Assembly: GCA_036674765.1 (NCBI GenBank)
Contig: JARVKI010000001.1
Coordinates: 186,001 to 250,000 of the forward strand
Length of the DNA: 64,000 nucleotides
From: Seiridium cupressi
Lineage: Eukaryota; Ascomycota; Sordariomycetes; Amphisphaeriales; Sporocadaceae
Direction of reading: 5' to 3'
Below, piece by piece: positions 11,360 to 23,525 of this stretch; position 1 is the first letter of the stretch; each line of letters starts with the position of its first letter. Under the pieces are notes generated by a model. The model was not told where the DNA came from. It searched no databases and saw only the letters and a list, made by a program, of their open reading frames with translations. The translations under genes and the position numbers were made by a program.

Positions 11360-12912
11360 AGCAAATTGGGTCTGTTTGTTACTGCGATGCTCGAGCACAA
11401 TTTAATTATGTAGATGTCATTCCTGGGCTTGGTGCCGTTGATGGCATCAATTTTGTATAGATGAAGGCGTTTCTGGGTCTGGATTCCCAATATTGTATCT
11501 AGGATTCATCGTAACGAATCATACGATACACTTTCCTCTAGAGCCAAATCAGAGCCTAGCCAGTATTAGTTAATGCAGTAATGACCTTGAATTTGCCGCG
11601 AGCCTTGTTAATTGCTCTTTCAAATTTAGTTGTTTTCTATAGTGCATGCAAGTGAATTGAGATAATGTGATGAAATCAGGTTGCCAAATGGTCATTATAA
11701 AGCGTAACGGGTTGAGAACCATTATCAATTCATTCTCCTGCAGACTGTTAGTTTGAGCCAAAGTGCTTGTAACCTTAGACAAGTTGCGAGCACGAGTGTA
11801 TTGAAAGGTGGAACAACTGGTGGATCCCCATGGGGTATCTCTCCAGGATATTTGCGGTGACCCATAGGCTGGCTGTACGCATTGATCGAATAAGTTCATT
11901 CAAGCGGTCAAGCTTCTTGTCACAAAGACGAATTGCGTCCTAAGTTCTTGTAAGGCAATTGTTTGGACTTTGCTGATAGTTCGCGAACAGCGCTACGTTA
12001 TGCCGCAGAACTTAGGAACTCATCCTATTAATATACAACACATGGATCTTCAGAATTAGTGCGAATTTGCCTACGGTCTAGTTGCCCGTCAGGAGCAGAG
12101 TCAACTCCAGTTAATAATGATCATAAAAAAGCGTTGAACAGACTTCAGCAGCCTAAGATAAACATACTTTCCCGTTATCTGTTTGGAAGTCGTTCAGCCT
12201 GCGGAAATTTCGAACTCAAGCTTGCTGTCCTTTCCGTTGGCGAATTTCCTTCTCGTCTCATTGTAGACTTTCACGATCAAGAGTTATATGCACACAATGC
12301 TATTTTCTGTGCTTCGGAGTCTCTTTGTGATATATATTTTTTACAGTAACATTTGTTTAGATCATTTCATAAATCAAGCGCTTTGGCATTGCAACTAGTC
12401 GTTAAGGGCTGGCATGACGATACCTGCATTCCTGGGCAACGGAAAAGAGGTATTTCATCAATGAAGTCGTAATGAAATGATTTCTCTCACTGTTTTGTTC
12501 GTAAACAGTGGAAACTCCCTCATTGAGACTTTAACTCGATGGCGTTGATAGTCTTGCTTTCCCAATTGTTTAATCACTTTGGTTGATACCATGCACTTGG
12601 CTAGTCGCCGAGAACATATTGTTTCATGACCTAGATCTGAAACCCAGATGGTGGAGAAATACCTCAGACGGTGTGCACTTGTGCTATAGCTCTTGAAAAT
12701 GCAGGATAGGAAATTATAATAGAAGAATTTGAGCAGACCGAGAAGGCCTGTCAAAGATTTATGGGCCACGTTTGTAGTGTGGGTTGGCCCATGGAGATCC
12801 ACTTTAAAATGCTCCGCGCGATATCGATAAGAATTTTCGCCTGTCTACCAAAGTGTTGGAACAGCTGGACCTCGTCCATCCCACCACAGACAATACAAAG
12901 CAGCTGGCTACG
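11360..12912. other. Intergenic region
   Basis: AT-rich sequence between the channel gene and UTP11, holding the 3' end of the first and the promoter of the second. Only short frames without recognisable features are present. I see no RNA gene. Confidence 0.4.
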
Positions 12913-13846
12913 ATGTCGTCCCTACGCAATGCTGTGAACCGGCGCGTCCACAGAGAACGAGCCCAGCCTAAGGAACGACAACGCTTCGGACTCCTCGAGA
13001 AATCCAAGGCAAGTCAATCCCCTCCTGCTCCTGCCGCTCCCCTTCTGTCGGCTCGGTCGCCTACCGCTTCCGCTGTCCCTTGTGCCCTGCAGAAATAAGA
13101 ATACTGACATTTGTTCCCACCAACAGGACAGAAAACTTCGTGAGCAAGATCACAATCGCAAAAAGCGCACCCTCAAAGCACTTCGCGCGAAAGCTGCCGA
13201 GCGAAACGAAGATGAATTCTTCTTTGGTATGCTGTCGCGGCAGGGCCCGCAGGGCGTACTGTCCAAGGGCAAGCGGTGGAACGGAACCGTGGACGGAGAT
13301 CGGGGTAACCGTGCCCTGTCGGTCGACGAGGTCAGACTGCTCAAGACGCAAGACATGGGCTACCTGAGGACGGTACGGAACACGTCGGCCAAAGAGGTCA
13401 AGATGTTAGAGGAGAGAGTCATAGGGCTGGGTGGCAGTCTGGAGACAAAGGTGGTGGACGATGCGGATATGAGCGACGAGGACGACGACTGGCTCGATGA
13501 GGGCCCGGCCAAGAAGAAGCCGAAGAAGATTGTGTTCACTGATGGGTTGGAGGAGAGAGAGGAGAGGCTTGCTGATGAGGCCGCGGATGAGGAAGAGGAA
13601 GACGAGGAAGAGGACGATCAAAAAACCGAGGGCAAGGCAGATGACGGCAAGTCGCGAGCCGAACAGCGTGAGAGGCTTCTGCTTAAGCTACAACGTAGGC
13701 TAGCCACCGCGCGGAAGAGGCTCAAAGCCGTCTCCACGGCCGAGAACGAGCTGGAGATGCAAAGGGCGAAGATGGCAAAGACGCAGACCGTTGGTGGTGT
13801 CACAAAGTCGGGCAAGAAGTTCAAGGTCCGCGAAAGAAAGCGATAG
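12913..13846 (+). CDS. UTP11: U3 snoRNP / SSU processome component Utp11
   Basis: Two exons, 12913-13008 and 13127-13846, give about 271 residues. The N-terminus ([18 protein letters not shown]) and the following LLEK segment, joined to a basic helix ending [12 protein letters not shown], match Utp11. Utp11 is a nucleolar component of the small-subunit processome needed for 18S rRNA maturation. The acidic [18 protein letters not shown] stretch and the basic C-terminus ([11 protein letters not shown]) also fit. The intron has a GC donor (AAG|GCAAGT) and a CAG acceptor at 13126. Only this donor keeps the frame: the nearby GT at 13013 would shift it. The first ATG of the wider open frame, at 12853, lies upstream of the conserved start and is not preferred. 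Confidence 0.9.
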
Positions 13847-14148
13847 TTTAGTAGGATCTACGAGAGTTCTGTGGCCTTCCTTACTTGTGGCACTGGTAGT
13901 TGATGAAGATGGTCAATTACAGTAATGAGATACCCAAGAAATAATATTCCAATTTACAAACCAAGCCGGTTGCCGCTTGGTACGACAGGAACTAGACCTT
14001 GTCGCGACGGGGGGTTTTGCTAAACCACAAGGAGTATATGCTGAGATATAAAAATAAAAAAAGATAAAATAAAAAGAAGTTCTAATCCCAATTGCCGTCA
14101 TCCTGTATTCCAATTCCACCCATCATTATATCATTACGTCCTAAGTGT
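13847..14148. other. Convergent intergenic spacer
   Basis: About 300 bp between the 3' ends of UTP11 and the minus-strand gene. It contains an A-rich run near 14050 that could serve polyadenylation. No gene is seen. Confidence 0.5.
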
Positions 14149-15909
14149 TCACAACTTTTCGCTCGTTAAACACTTGCTTAATCCTGCGACCAAAGCAACT
14201 AAGGCTTTGAACAAAAGCGTCAACGCCCAGACGAAACACTTGAAAGCAAACGTGATGAGCTTGATCACTGTTCTTGTCATGCCCGGCAGCTTATCTTTGT
14301 CTTTAACCTCAAGCTGCTTCCCCAGACTGCTCGTCTGGCTCTCGAGGTCCATCTCGATCTCCTCGAGCTTGTTGCGCCTCTTCCTCTTCTTCTTGCTGTC
14401 TTTGCCGGCGGTGAGCTTCGACGCAAGACTGTTCCGGCTCTCCCGCCCGGACTCGCGCAGATGTGCGGGCGGGGGCAGCATGGGTGGTGGTTCGAAGGTC
14501 TCGACGTGATGATTCTTCTCGTCGAGGTTGGCGACAATGAGAAGAGCCGAGACCGCCACGTCGAGGATGTAGTGGGCCTCAATCCGGCCAGCGATTAGGG
14601 TATCTAGCTCCATCCAGCCTTCGCCGGTACCGTCACGCGTCAGCTTGGCTAGGTGCTGCGGTGACTCTATGTGCTCAAGTGTGTATTCAGTCCTGCTCCA
14701 TGCCTGATTTCGCTCGACGGTGATGCAGAAGGGTGTTGCTAGAGCCGGATGCACCATGAAATAGTTTTGACTGTCTTCATCCCACACCAGGCGGGCGCAT
14801 TCACGTTCAGCTGTCATGACGGCTTGGATGTCACCGGGTTTGTCCAGAGCCATTTTTGTGGCTGCGCAGGGGTACAACAATGCGACGAGGCCATCTTCTG
14901 GCGGTAGACGCCGAGACTCTTCTTCCAGGGTGGTGTTTATGGCTTCGTGCCACGTTTTCGACTTTTCCGGCTCTCTGAGGGCAGCAAGGATACCTTGTGG
15001 TCTTGCATCTGCTGTCGGGTTCCGCTCCTTGAAGGGCTTGGTGGGATCATGACGGCTCAAGGTGATATAAGCTGAGGCAGATGTCGGAACGATCCGCATA
15101 TGGTAAAAAGGCTGTGAATCCGAAGAGAGGTAGTATATGGGCGTGTCTTTCTCAGGCTCCAGCTTCATGCAATATGTTCTACCTTCCGACGGTGAGGCTT
15201 TCCATCCGTTTGCTGCCTTCCAGTAATCCCTCAGGTCATCCGTTGTGCTTACAGGCGGAATAATTGGTGGCTCTTGCTGCCGTGGCGGCCATCTTCGCGT
15301 CGAGTCCGCACTCATCGGACTTCTTACGGGACTTCGTACTGGCGGGCTTCGACTTTCCGAGTTCTGCGGCACATGGGATTGCCTGCTGATGACCTGCCGG
15401 GGTATATGACTCGGACTCGTCTGTGTCGGGAAATAGTCCTGGCGGTCAAACGGCAAGGAGTGGTCGTAGCGTGGGAATATCGACCGGAAGCCGGCGGTCT
15501 CTTCCCTGGGAGATGATTCATCCTCAAAGGGTCTCTTTGCGATCGAGCTCCTAGAGCGAGTGCTATTCCCACGGACCAAGGTGGTAGCTCCCGAAAAGGC
15601 TGTATCTGTCCGTGTTGGTGCGTCTGCGGGAGCAACAGGCTGGGCCACAGCTTGCTCAACGTTGTACTCCTGGGGTTGCGCAGTATGCTGCGTTGGCGTC
15701 CCGTCTATCACAAAGTGCGACAGATCCTCCGGCGTCCGCCTTCCATTCCGAGGAGGGGTCATTTCAAAAGAATAGTCCCGCTCCTGTTCGGAATACTGAG
15801 GCGAGGCAGCTCGAGGCCGAGGGGTCGTCTTTCTAGATGGCGGCTTCGCGGGATTCGTGCTTGGAAATAGAGAAAACGACCCTCCAGAGGGTCCTGCAAC
15901 CGGTGACAT
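14149..15909 (-). CDS. Conserved fungal protein with C-terminal membrane segment, unknown function
   Basis: Single-exon frame. The open frame extends to 16119, but the N-terminus beginning MSPVAGPSGGSFSLFPS at 15909 looks like the native start; this gives about 586 residues. The first ~230 residues are Pro/Ser/Arg-rich and probably disordered. The middle (~230-480) is a folded, Trp/Tyr-containing region without a catalytic motif I can name. After a basic KKKRKRRNK patch, the last ~40 residues form a hydrophobic helix near the C-terminus, as in tail-anchored proteins. Similar proteins in Aspergillus have carried the label acetylserotonin methyltransferase-like; I see no methyltransferase motif here and do not endorse that name. 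Confidence 0.7.
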   Translation of the reverse strand: MSPVAGPSGGSFSLFPSTNPAKPPSRKTTPRPRAASPQYSEQERDYSFEMTPPRNGRRTPEDLSHFVIDGTPTQHTAQPQEYNVEQAVAQPVAPADAPTRTDTAFSGATTLVRGNSTRSRSSIAKRPFEDESSPREETAGFRSIFPRYDHSLPFDRQDYFPTQTSPSHIPRQVISRQSHVPQNSESRSPPVRSPVRSPMSADSTRRWPPRQQEPPIIPPVSTTDDLRDYWKAANGWKASPSEGRTYCMKLEPEKDTPIYYLSSDSQPFYHMRIVPTSASAYITLSRHDPTKPFKERNPTADARPQGILAALREPEKSKTWHEAINTTLEEESRRLPPEDGLVALLYPCAATKMALDKPGDIQAVMTAERECARLVWDEDSQNYFMVHPALATPFCITVERNQAWSRTEYTLEHIESPQHLAKLTRDGTGEGWMELDTLIAGRIEAHYILDVAVSALLIVANLDEKNHHVETFEPPPMLPPPAHLRESGRESRNSLASKLTAGKDSKKKRKRRNKLEEIEMDLESQTSSLGKQLEVKDKDKLPGMTRTVIKLITFAFKCFVWALTLLFKALVALVAGLSKCLTSEKL

Positions 15910-18053
15910 GTTGCCTATGCTTATACAATCTCGTCTCGGGCCCTGAATCTGCTTTTGCTCTTTTCTGATCCGTCCGGGTGGGACTGAATGCCAAACTACA
16001 GCAAAGACAAGCGGTTCCGTCTTAGGGTGGGAAGATGGACCTGCTACCGAAACATGGTATCTGGAACGAAAACAGCGGATTGTAGAATACAGCGGAGGGA
16101 CCACAGGTCCTCGTCGCACAGTTTAGAGAGCTGCAAAAAAGAGTTTTCCCACTTCCCCAGACGATCGGGGCGGAGGCGAGCACAAAGAGAAATGTATATA
16201 CCATCTCGATATAACCTTACCGCTAGCACAAACGCCGGGAGCGATGCCAGACCCCCAGCCCCAGGTCGCATCTCCCGCGCGCTGAGTGGCCGACTCATGC
16301 AACCGCATCTCGCGGACCTGCTATGTAGGCAAGACCAACTAGGCCGTCCTACGCGCTCAGGGAGAGCATGTGGTTGGCGGGGGTCGCCAGCAAGGGGATC
16401 AACCCAACCGCCTGCATGTGCTTCTGCACGCGGGGTCCTCATTACGATGGGCATGGCAGAGCAAGGCCGCGACGGCCATTGGCTGCCGCGACGAAAATAA
16501 CCATAACGTCCTCGTCGGCCCCGACATGGGTCGCTGCAATCCTCACGCCGTGCTGGGTTTGTGGGTGGCTAGAGGCGCGTAGGAGCGTTGTGATGTCGCC
16601 GCTGATTCGCCCGTCCGTTAAGGCACCTGCACGAGCTGGTTGGCCGGCAGTGGCATACCCCTGTCCATTGGGGCCAGTCCGGCGGCAAGTCGAATTTGTG
16701 GGACAGCGCTCAGAAGGCATTTCTGGTTTGTTCACCGTCTCGTTGCGATTTTGCAAAGAGACTAAGACGCTTGCAGAGGAGCTTTAGACTTTCAGCCGCT
16801 AGCTGTCAATAAGCATGAGCGCCTCGTGGGTCTGAATCGATAGACGGGTCTTTCTTGGTCGCGTCTACTGGGATCGACTGCCGGCCAGATCAAGTTGCCC
16901 TCCACCGGCAACGGTATACGTAGTCTCAAACTTCGCTGGAAACGTCCAGTCCAGAATGCTATGGATCTCGTTATTGAAGGCCGTCGCAATCTGATCTTTC
17001 TGTTCGAAACTCCAAATAGAGCTGCAATTTGAGATCATATTAAAGAACCTCAGACGCGGTATCCTTCAGAAAAGTGCCCGTTTCAATTGCTGCCGGCCTT
17101 GATATGGGTATGTATCGCAACATGCAGTGCGAACTGCTATGTTGCCGCCGGTGGGATGAACGCCTCTTCGTCATCTCACGCATGCCGGCTCGACTTCAGC
17201 GCCTATACGCGGTGTTCATGGAGTAGACGTTGGCTACGGAGAAAGTGGGGGCTGTCCAGCAGCAAATATGAAGATGGCGATTCTGTATCATGCGGCCAAT
17301 AGCCTAACCAAACACGCTTCCGATCTGTGGGCACAATTTCCCATTTAGGTTATGCCTGGGGAAACTGTACCAGACTCGCCATCGCCATCCATAGCAACAA
17401 TGGTCAATCTCGCACATGGGCCGGCGCTATATGTCACGGACCGTTCATTGCCCGGCAAAATAGAAAGGAAGTCCTCTGAAACACAACTAACTATACGATA
17501 AACCATTGTATTGACAGTAATGTAGCAGTTTCCAAGTGCAGGCGTAGACTGAACCTTGCATGGATTGCGGCATCTCGGAGTATATGATAGCCAGGGACAC
17601 GCCACAATTGATGGTAGTTAGTTGACAGAAGAAGATGGCATCGTATCGAATGGCTAAACAAGCTACTCTTTATGGATAGTGCAACCTGGAAAAGTCGCTT
17701 AGACATGTTTTTAAAGTCCTATTCCGTGTTCATATGCTGAGGTATCTCTTTGGGGGATCATAAGTCTTCTAAAGGCAGAAGAATGCCGCCAAAGAGGGTG
17801 GTTTTAGCCGTATTTCACGTATAATCCGTGTACATCTTGTCGAAAGGCTCGCTGTTGATACTATTGGTTGGCTGTATTGGACTAGCTTTTGAGGCAATGA
17901 GTATACATACATGTAGTTGGTAGAAAATGTAGTCACGCACGAGAGCCCCACTCGTCTCCGATGATCGGTCCTCGCCCGTTATCTCTGGAGCCATCATCGT
18001 GCCATTTGCTAAAGAGGCAATTATACTCGAGATTTATCATCCATGCCAGCAAG
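15910..18053. other. Intergenic region
   Basis: Divergent region between the minus-strand membrane-segment gene and D-amino-acid oxidase. The GC-rich part at 16040-16760 is open in several frames on both strands, which reflects composition rather than coding. I found no motif or plausible exon set. Confidence 0.4.
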
Positions 18054-19263
18054 ATGGCACAAGTCGTTGTAATCGGGTATGCACCACTGCCTCCCCCCGA
18101 GATAGGCTGGCTTTCTTGACTGATCACGGGTGCAGCGCGGGCGTCATTGGTCTTAGCTCAGCCCTGCGGCTGCAAGAAGATGGACATAAGGTGACCATTA
18201 TCGCTCGTGATCTTCCGGGTCCATTCGAGACCATCGATCCCAGACTGCAGATCAACTACACTTCTCCGTGGGGAGGGGCGCACAATCGCTGGGTGCCGCC
18301 AACCAATGCAACTGAGGAGCGAGAACACCATTTCGCATTAAAGACGTTTGAGCGAATGCTGGAGATTCAAAGAAGCAATCCCGAAGCCGGGATCACACTG
18401 ATGCCAGGGATCGAATACCTCGAAGCTCCCAGCCCGGTATACGAGGCGCTTACAGAAGCCAAAGCAAGCGCAATGGGCATGGCTGGATTTCGGCTGCTCG
18501 CCCCTGAGGAGTTTCCCGACTCCAAGGTTCGACTTGGTTTCACGTACGACACCTGGTGTGTCAATCCTATGGTTTATTGCAGTTTCCTCCTGAGAAGATT
18601 TGGGTTCCGGGGAGGGGAGGTGGTGAAGCGAGAGGTGCGAGATCCTTCCGAGGTCTTCGCGATGCAGGATCTAGGTAATGTTAACTTCGTTGTCAACTGT
18701 TCTGGCAATGGCTTCAATGACGAAAACGTTTTCATCACTCGAGGTAAGTGGCTTGGCTCCGACGCGTGCCGCGATGACAAGACTAAGAAGAAATGGAAAC
18801 AACAGGACAAACATGTCTGGTTGCCAATTCATGTCCTGCGACAGTGACACGTCAGAATGCTGATGGGTCCTGGACCTTCTCCGTTCCCCGAAATTTCGAG
18901 GGAGGTACCATCATTGGCGGCACAAAAGAACCTAACAACTGGGAGGCAGAACCGTCGCAACAGGTCAGGGAGTCACTCCTCAAGAACTTCGCCACGACAT
19001 ATCCTGCTATTCTCGCTGACGACGGGAAGTTTACTGTAATCAAGGATATTGTTGGAAGACGCCCAACTCGGAGAGGGGGTATGCACCTAGAGGCGGAAAT
19101 TATTCAGGGTGGCAAGTGTATTGTCCATGCTTACGGGTTGGGAGGCAGGGGCTACGAACTGAGCTGGGGTGTCGCCGAGGGCGCTACAGACTTGCTCAAA
19201 AGCCAGATCGCTTCCACGTCACATACGATGGAACAGTCGCATCTGGGGAAATCGAAACTGTAG
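18054..19263 (+). CDS. D-amino-acid oxidase, peroxisomal
   Basis: Three exons (18054-18076, 18136-18743, 18806-19263) give about 362 residues. The protein oxidatively deaminates D-amino acids to 2-oxo acids, ammonia and hydrogen peroxide, using FAD. The first intron splits the dinucleotide-binding motif: VVVIG then AGVIGLS. Downstream are the family features INYTSPWGGAHNRW, the SWTF...GGTIIGGTKEPNNW block, the GRRPTRRGG segment carrying the substrate-carboxylate Arg, and the signature HAYGLGGRGYELSWG. The final three residues are SKL, a canonical PTS1 peroxisomal signal, in keeping with peroxide production beside catalase. Both introns (59 and 62 bp) are GT-AG. D-aspartate oxidase is an alternative substrate class that cannot be excluded. 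Confidence 0.93.
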
Positions 19264-19751
19264 GTTGACAAATTGTATTGGAATGCGGCCCCTCGGGGAG
19301 TATGCGGCACTGGTAGCTGTAGGAAGATTGGTCAAGCGTACGATCAGCATAGCTTTGTAGGCACTTACGACTACAAGTAAGCCGAGCGAAGCGGAGGTTG
19401 GTCCTGAGAAGGCGCGACACGATGTGTTGTCTATACATGTAGGTACCTAAGTTATGCTGTTCCGAGTGATTGCACTTGCGGTTGCACTCGCAAGATAGCC
19501 TCGAATCATGCCTCGTGGTTGCCTCCGTTCTCACTGTTCCATGAATCTAAAGTTTCGTCAATCAAGGCACTCCAGGTGCCAGGCTTTTTACTCCCTGCAA
19601 CCAACTTCAACTCCACAACACGCTCTCTCCAACACGCTCATTACACTCCGTGGTGAAATCTTCAACGCCAGTACTGTTCCGGCTCTAACACCAAGGCATT
19701 CACTTCTTTCTTTGCTCCCAAACTCACACTTCTCGGTCCTCCGAAGTCACC
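19264..19751. other. Intergenic region with promoter of the CVNH gene
   Basis: Spacer between two same-strand genes. The last 150 bp are rich in CT/CA runs, as is common in fungal promoters and 5' leaders. No gene is seen. Confidence 0.4.
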
Positions 19752-20411
19752 ATGAAGATGCTCACCAGCCTCGCTTTTGCCCTCTTTGCCTCGATGGGAG
19801 TCCTGGCCAGCCCCTATCTCGAGTTCTGCAGTCTTCTGGATGTCCAGACGGCCGGCACTCAAGGCATTGTCATACAAGCTTCCTGCGGTGGCCGATGCGA
19901 GCAACTGAACATTGTCCCATGCCTTGCCAATTCCTACGGTACCATTGTCCCTGCAGGTCTCACGTACGCTCCCAACTTCAATCCATTGTGTCTCCTATCT
20001 GCCTCTATGTGTGCTGACTGCGTCTACTCTACTCCAGAAATGGCAACTTCAACAACACTTGCAGAGACTGCACTCTCGGGACCATCAAAAACGACACGGA
20101 GTCCTACGGTGCTCTGTCATGTATCTGCGCCAGCGGTGCACCTGACGTCGTCATCAATACGACATTCCAGACAGGTAAGCTCTTGGTGTTTTTAATCCCT
20201 GGATTCGCGGATCGTACTGATACTTCCTCCAGCTAACGCCATCCGATACGAGACTACTCTCGGTATGACCTGTCCATATGGTAACAGCTCTGCCATTCGA
20301 TCCGTCGAGTGCGGCACCACAACTATCAAACACCCATCCATCGTCGCTAACAACAAGCGTGACCGAAAGGTCCGTCGCTCGATGCGGAGCACTCAGCTGT
20401 GGAAGCCCTAG
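19752..20411 (+). CDS. Secreted cyanovirin-N homology (CVNH) protein
   Basis: Three exons (19752-19963, 20038-20174, 20233-20411) give about 175 residues. Residues 1-19 form a clear signal peptide. The mature part has the CVNH layout of two pseudo-repeats: a first Cys-containing strand set ending LNIVPCLANSYGTIVPAG, then NGNFNNTCRDCTLG, which matches the family's GNFxxSCRxIxL hallmark, then LSCICASGAPD. Extra cysteines could form disulphides, and an NNT sequon is present. The C-terminal ~25 residues are basic and lack CVNH character. CVNH proteins bind high-mannose glycans; fungal members are of mostly unknown role. The first intron was placed by frame: only the donor at 19964 gives the continuous NGNF motif. 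The start has a good ACCATGA context. Confidence 0.72.
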
Positions 20412-22343
20412 ACGCCCTCCACAGGGTATTCGATTCGGATTGGCGCGCACATCTGGGGTTACAATACCTCTGTTGGTGAAGACTATTAGGGATTTCCTAT
20501 TGTTATACGTTTCGGCCTTTTGGAATCTTACAGTGTCTGTGGGTCAGGCTTATTTGCCACAATATTGTCAACTCAAGCAGGGGAAGACTCACATGTGCCC
20601 CAGGAGAATCATGTTACGCAAACATTTACGATTGGGATGTGCCGTATTGATTGGCGAGTTTCCATAGCAAGAGGTACAGACCCTCAACTTGAACGGGATT
20701 ATTCGATTACTTCCATCAATGCTGTTCAAATCCATGGAATAAACCTTTAAGAGTGAGCTTTGAACATGGTGAAAATGGGTCTGCCCTCTGATGTCGATTT
20801 GGTGTCTTCAGTAGTTGATGGTCTCCACGTTCCGCTGAACCTATGTTTCAAATGACGAGGGCACAAGAATGACACCAGCTCTGAAATTTTAGCCACTGTC
20901 AAAGATGAGGCCTCCATCGGAACAATAAGGAAATTCTGTTTGACCTCGTGCACATTTCCATGACAGGCTCTGCATAAGCTTTGGCGACGTATCCGTTTTC
21001 ACAAAGGGGCGATCTGTCTCGCAAAAATGTGTTCACATCGAATAACAGCCAATTACAAAGCCCAAGTGGTCCAGAGCATCTCTAGGGAACCGGGATTTGG
21101 GATTGAGACAAGCCACCAACTTTATTCTGACTTTGTGCTTAGCGCCTTGCCTTGCTCGTCTTCCAAAGCACCATCGCGCGCGCCGAGGATATTTGAATAA
21201 AGCCCAAACAAAGCACCCTGAATTTTGATAACGTAACAAGAAAACGCCAATGACGTAGCTCCCATTGTGCTGTGATCATGTGCTATACACCATGTAAATG
21301 TATGCCCGCCTTGTGTGGCTTCCTGAGCCAACAGTATACACTATCTCTTCTCAGATTCTCCCGCTCGAAAGTAATGGTATCCGATTGCGGCCTTACGAGC
21401 TCGAGTTCCTCGGTTGTCTTGTTATATAATTGTTGTTGATAAGTAGATCAGGTTTGACCACCGTTCCAGTTAATATATATCTTGGAGGTCTACCGAACTG
21501 GAGAACCGGCTACGGATGGGACGTCGAATACACATAGCATTCTATCTTGGCTTCATCGCCTTCCGATCACAAATGGAATAAAACCAGCCAAGCCGTACTT
21601 CTGGCATCCTCGGACACACCGGGGTGGCGTGTCTCAGACATCCTTTCAATCCAGAGCTGATTAGCGAGCGTCTCTTGGCAGTGGAATTCCTTTGACGAAG
21701 AGTAGCAACTGGTCACCGCCGTACTGCTGAATACCAAGGTCCGGGATATGTAAGGTATTTTTACGCTACCAGCTACACCGAGTCAGGAGTGTATTTGTAT
21801 TCACATGGGATTTAGCTGACAAATTCATTCAGTGGGACCGTTTGAGTAGGTGAGACTGCACTCCCCCCACCCCCCATTTGTCTACAATTATCTGGCGATG
21901 AGACAGTGTTTAGCCGAATGGGTTGGGCGGCAGTAGCCGCGTCCAGAATCTAGACCGCCAGATGCACAAGTTGCTCGGAATGCCGCATGACTGCGTTTAC
22001 TGAAGGACTATGACTCCGGTAGGCCATATACCTGACATTGTTACCCTATGAATCCGGCATAGATACTCGTAGCGAGGGCAATAATACTTTGGGGTACCTC
22101 GCCAAGATACTGTATATCGAGTGACTACCCTCCTGTAATGCCTATCACTGCCGTTATCAACCTTGAGATTCATGTCGAAACAAAAGAGTTGTTCTCATTT
22201 AGGCGACGAAGCCGCGGAAAAAAGATCGAAGCGAGCGAATACAGACCATTCTGCCTAAGGGTGGTGCATTCGAGCCCTCGTAGCGCTCATGCGGACCAGC
22301 GACCGGCTACTACATCAATTCATACGAGTCTTTGATCCTCAGA
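20412..22343. other. Intergenic region
   Basis: About 1.9 kb between the CVNH gene and the rhodopsin-domain gene. Frames are short and without motifs. Nothing convincing is present apart from the flanking 3' end and promoter. Confidence 0.4.
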
Positions 22344-23525
22344 ATGGGGATATGGGATCGAGAAAACTACGGAACTGTTGCAGAAACGACCTGCTGGCTT
22401 ATGTTCTCCTTTATCACGGGTATGTTCAGAGCGTTTCAATAAAGCCTTTCTAATATGTTCTAATCCGGCTGCGCTTCAAGTCATCATCTCCCTCCGAATA
22501 TACTGCCGGCTACGCTATAGCGCAGGGGGACTGACACGGGGTCTCGGTGTCGACGACATCATCACGATTCTCTGCTGGGCCATATTCCTTGCGACCTGCA
22601 TTATCGTCTCGGTTGGGGCTAGTCGCGGCATGGGCAAGCATGTCGACGTGCTGCTGGCGCAACGGCAACTAACAGAGGCGCTCAAATGGGGTGTCATCAC
22701 TAGTTCCGTGTCGCTCTGGGTGTTTTCACTTCCCAGATGTGCCCTCGTGGCTCTGCTGCAACGAATTCTCAATTATGGTACCAAGACGACCACTCTCTTC
22801 TGGGGGTTAGTACTGACCTCCCAGGCATGTGTCCTGGCGCTATCCATCTTGTGCTATTTGAGGTGCTCTCCGATAGAATCTGGATGGAACCCCGCGATCA
22901 AAGGCACTTGCACTGATGCCAATATCATGCTCGTTTTGGGCTACTTTACATCATCATACTCAGCACTGCTCGACATTTTCTTCGCGCTTTACCCAATCCC
23001 CTTGGTAATGCGACTGAATATGCGACTTGGAGACCGAGTCACGATCTCTATCTTATTGAGCCTTAACGCGCTCGCCTGCGTCGTCTCGGTCTATAAGTTA
23101 ATCATGTATGATGACATATTGAGCATGACAGCGCAAGATCCTTCCTGTAAGAGCGCATTCTATTACTCGCAGGATAGCGCTAAAACCGATCTCTCACAGT
23201 TGCCATCGCATATCTCAACATCCTTGGCGTTTCCGAGGGCTTTATCCTCCTCATATGCGCGTCTTTATCCACGCTGGGCCCGCTCTTACGAGGCATCCGA
23301 GTGAGGAGCAAGTTATCGAAAAGCGCCGGAAGCGGACCCAGCCAACTCCAGCAACCTGCCATGGACAGCCACGGCTCCTCTGGCGAAGATTTATGGAGGG
23401 GAAATAGGCATCCCAATCCGGACGCGGGATCGATACGACAGTATAGCCCGCGGGTCGGCCTTGACGAGATTCCGCTTGTCGTCTCACCCCAACACACGAT
23501 GGATCTTCCGGAAAGTGCAGTCTAG
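22344..23525 (+). CDS. Rhodopsin-domain (PTH11-like) seven-helix membrane protein
   Basis: Three exons (22344-22419, 22481-23146, 23200-23525) give about 355 residues. The start ATG (MGIWDRENYGT) lies before the first intron; splicing joins FITG to VIISLRIYCR. Conserved signs of the fungal rhodopsin-domain family are the LRIYCR-x3-GLGVDDIITIL segment, the loop RGMGKHVDVL and a YFTSSYSALLDIFFALYPI helix. The second intron (53 bp) was placed because its CAG acceptor at 23199 restores the last helix and the STLGPLLRG motif typical of the family C-terminus. The next upstream AG would bring in an immediate stop. About 75 polar residues follow as a cytosolic tail. No CFEM domain is present. Role unknown; relatives include putative surface receptors. 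Confidence 0.85.

Noticed and set aside
13009..13014. GT donor four bases after the GC donor of UTP11
   Set aside because: It shifts the frame relative to exon 2, whereas the GC donor preserves it.
15910..16119. 70-codon N-terminal extension of the minus-strand gene at 14149
   Set aside because: The extension has no conserved look and the internal ATG at 15909 begins a typical N-terminus; the extension is probably 5' leader.
15988..16500. 170-codon plus-strand open frame
   Set aside because: Overlaps the 5' flank of the minus-strand gene in a GC-rich patch that is open in several frames; no motif or start context.
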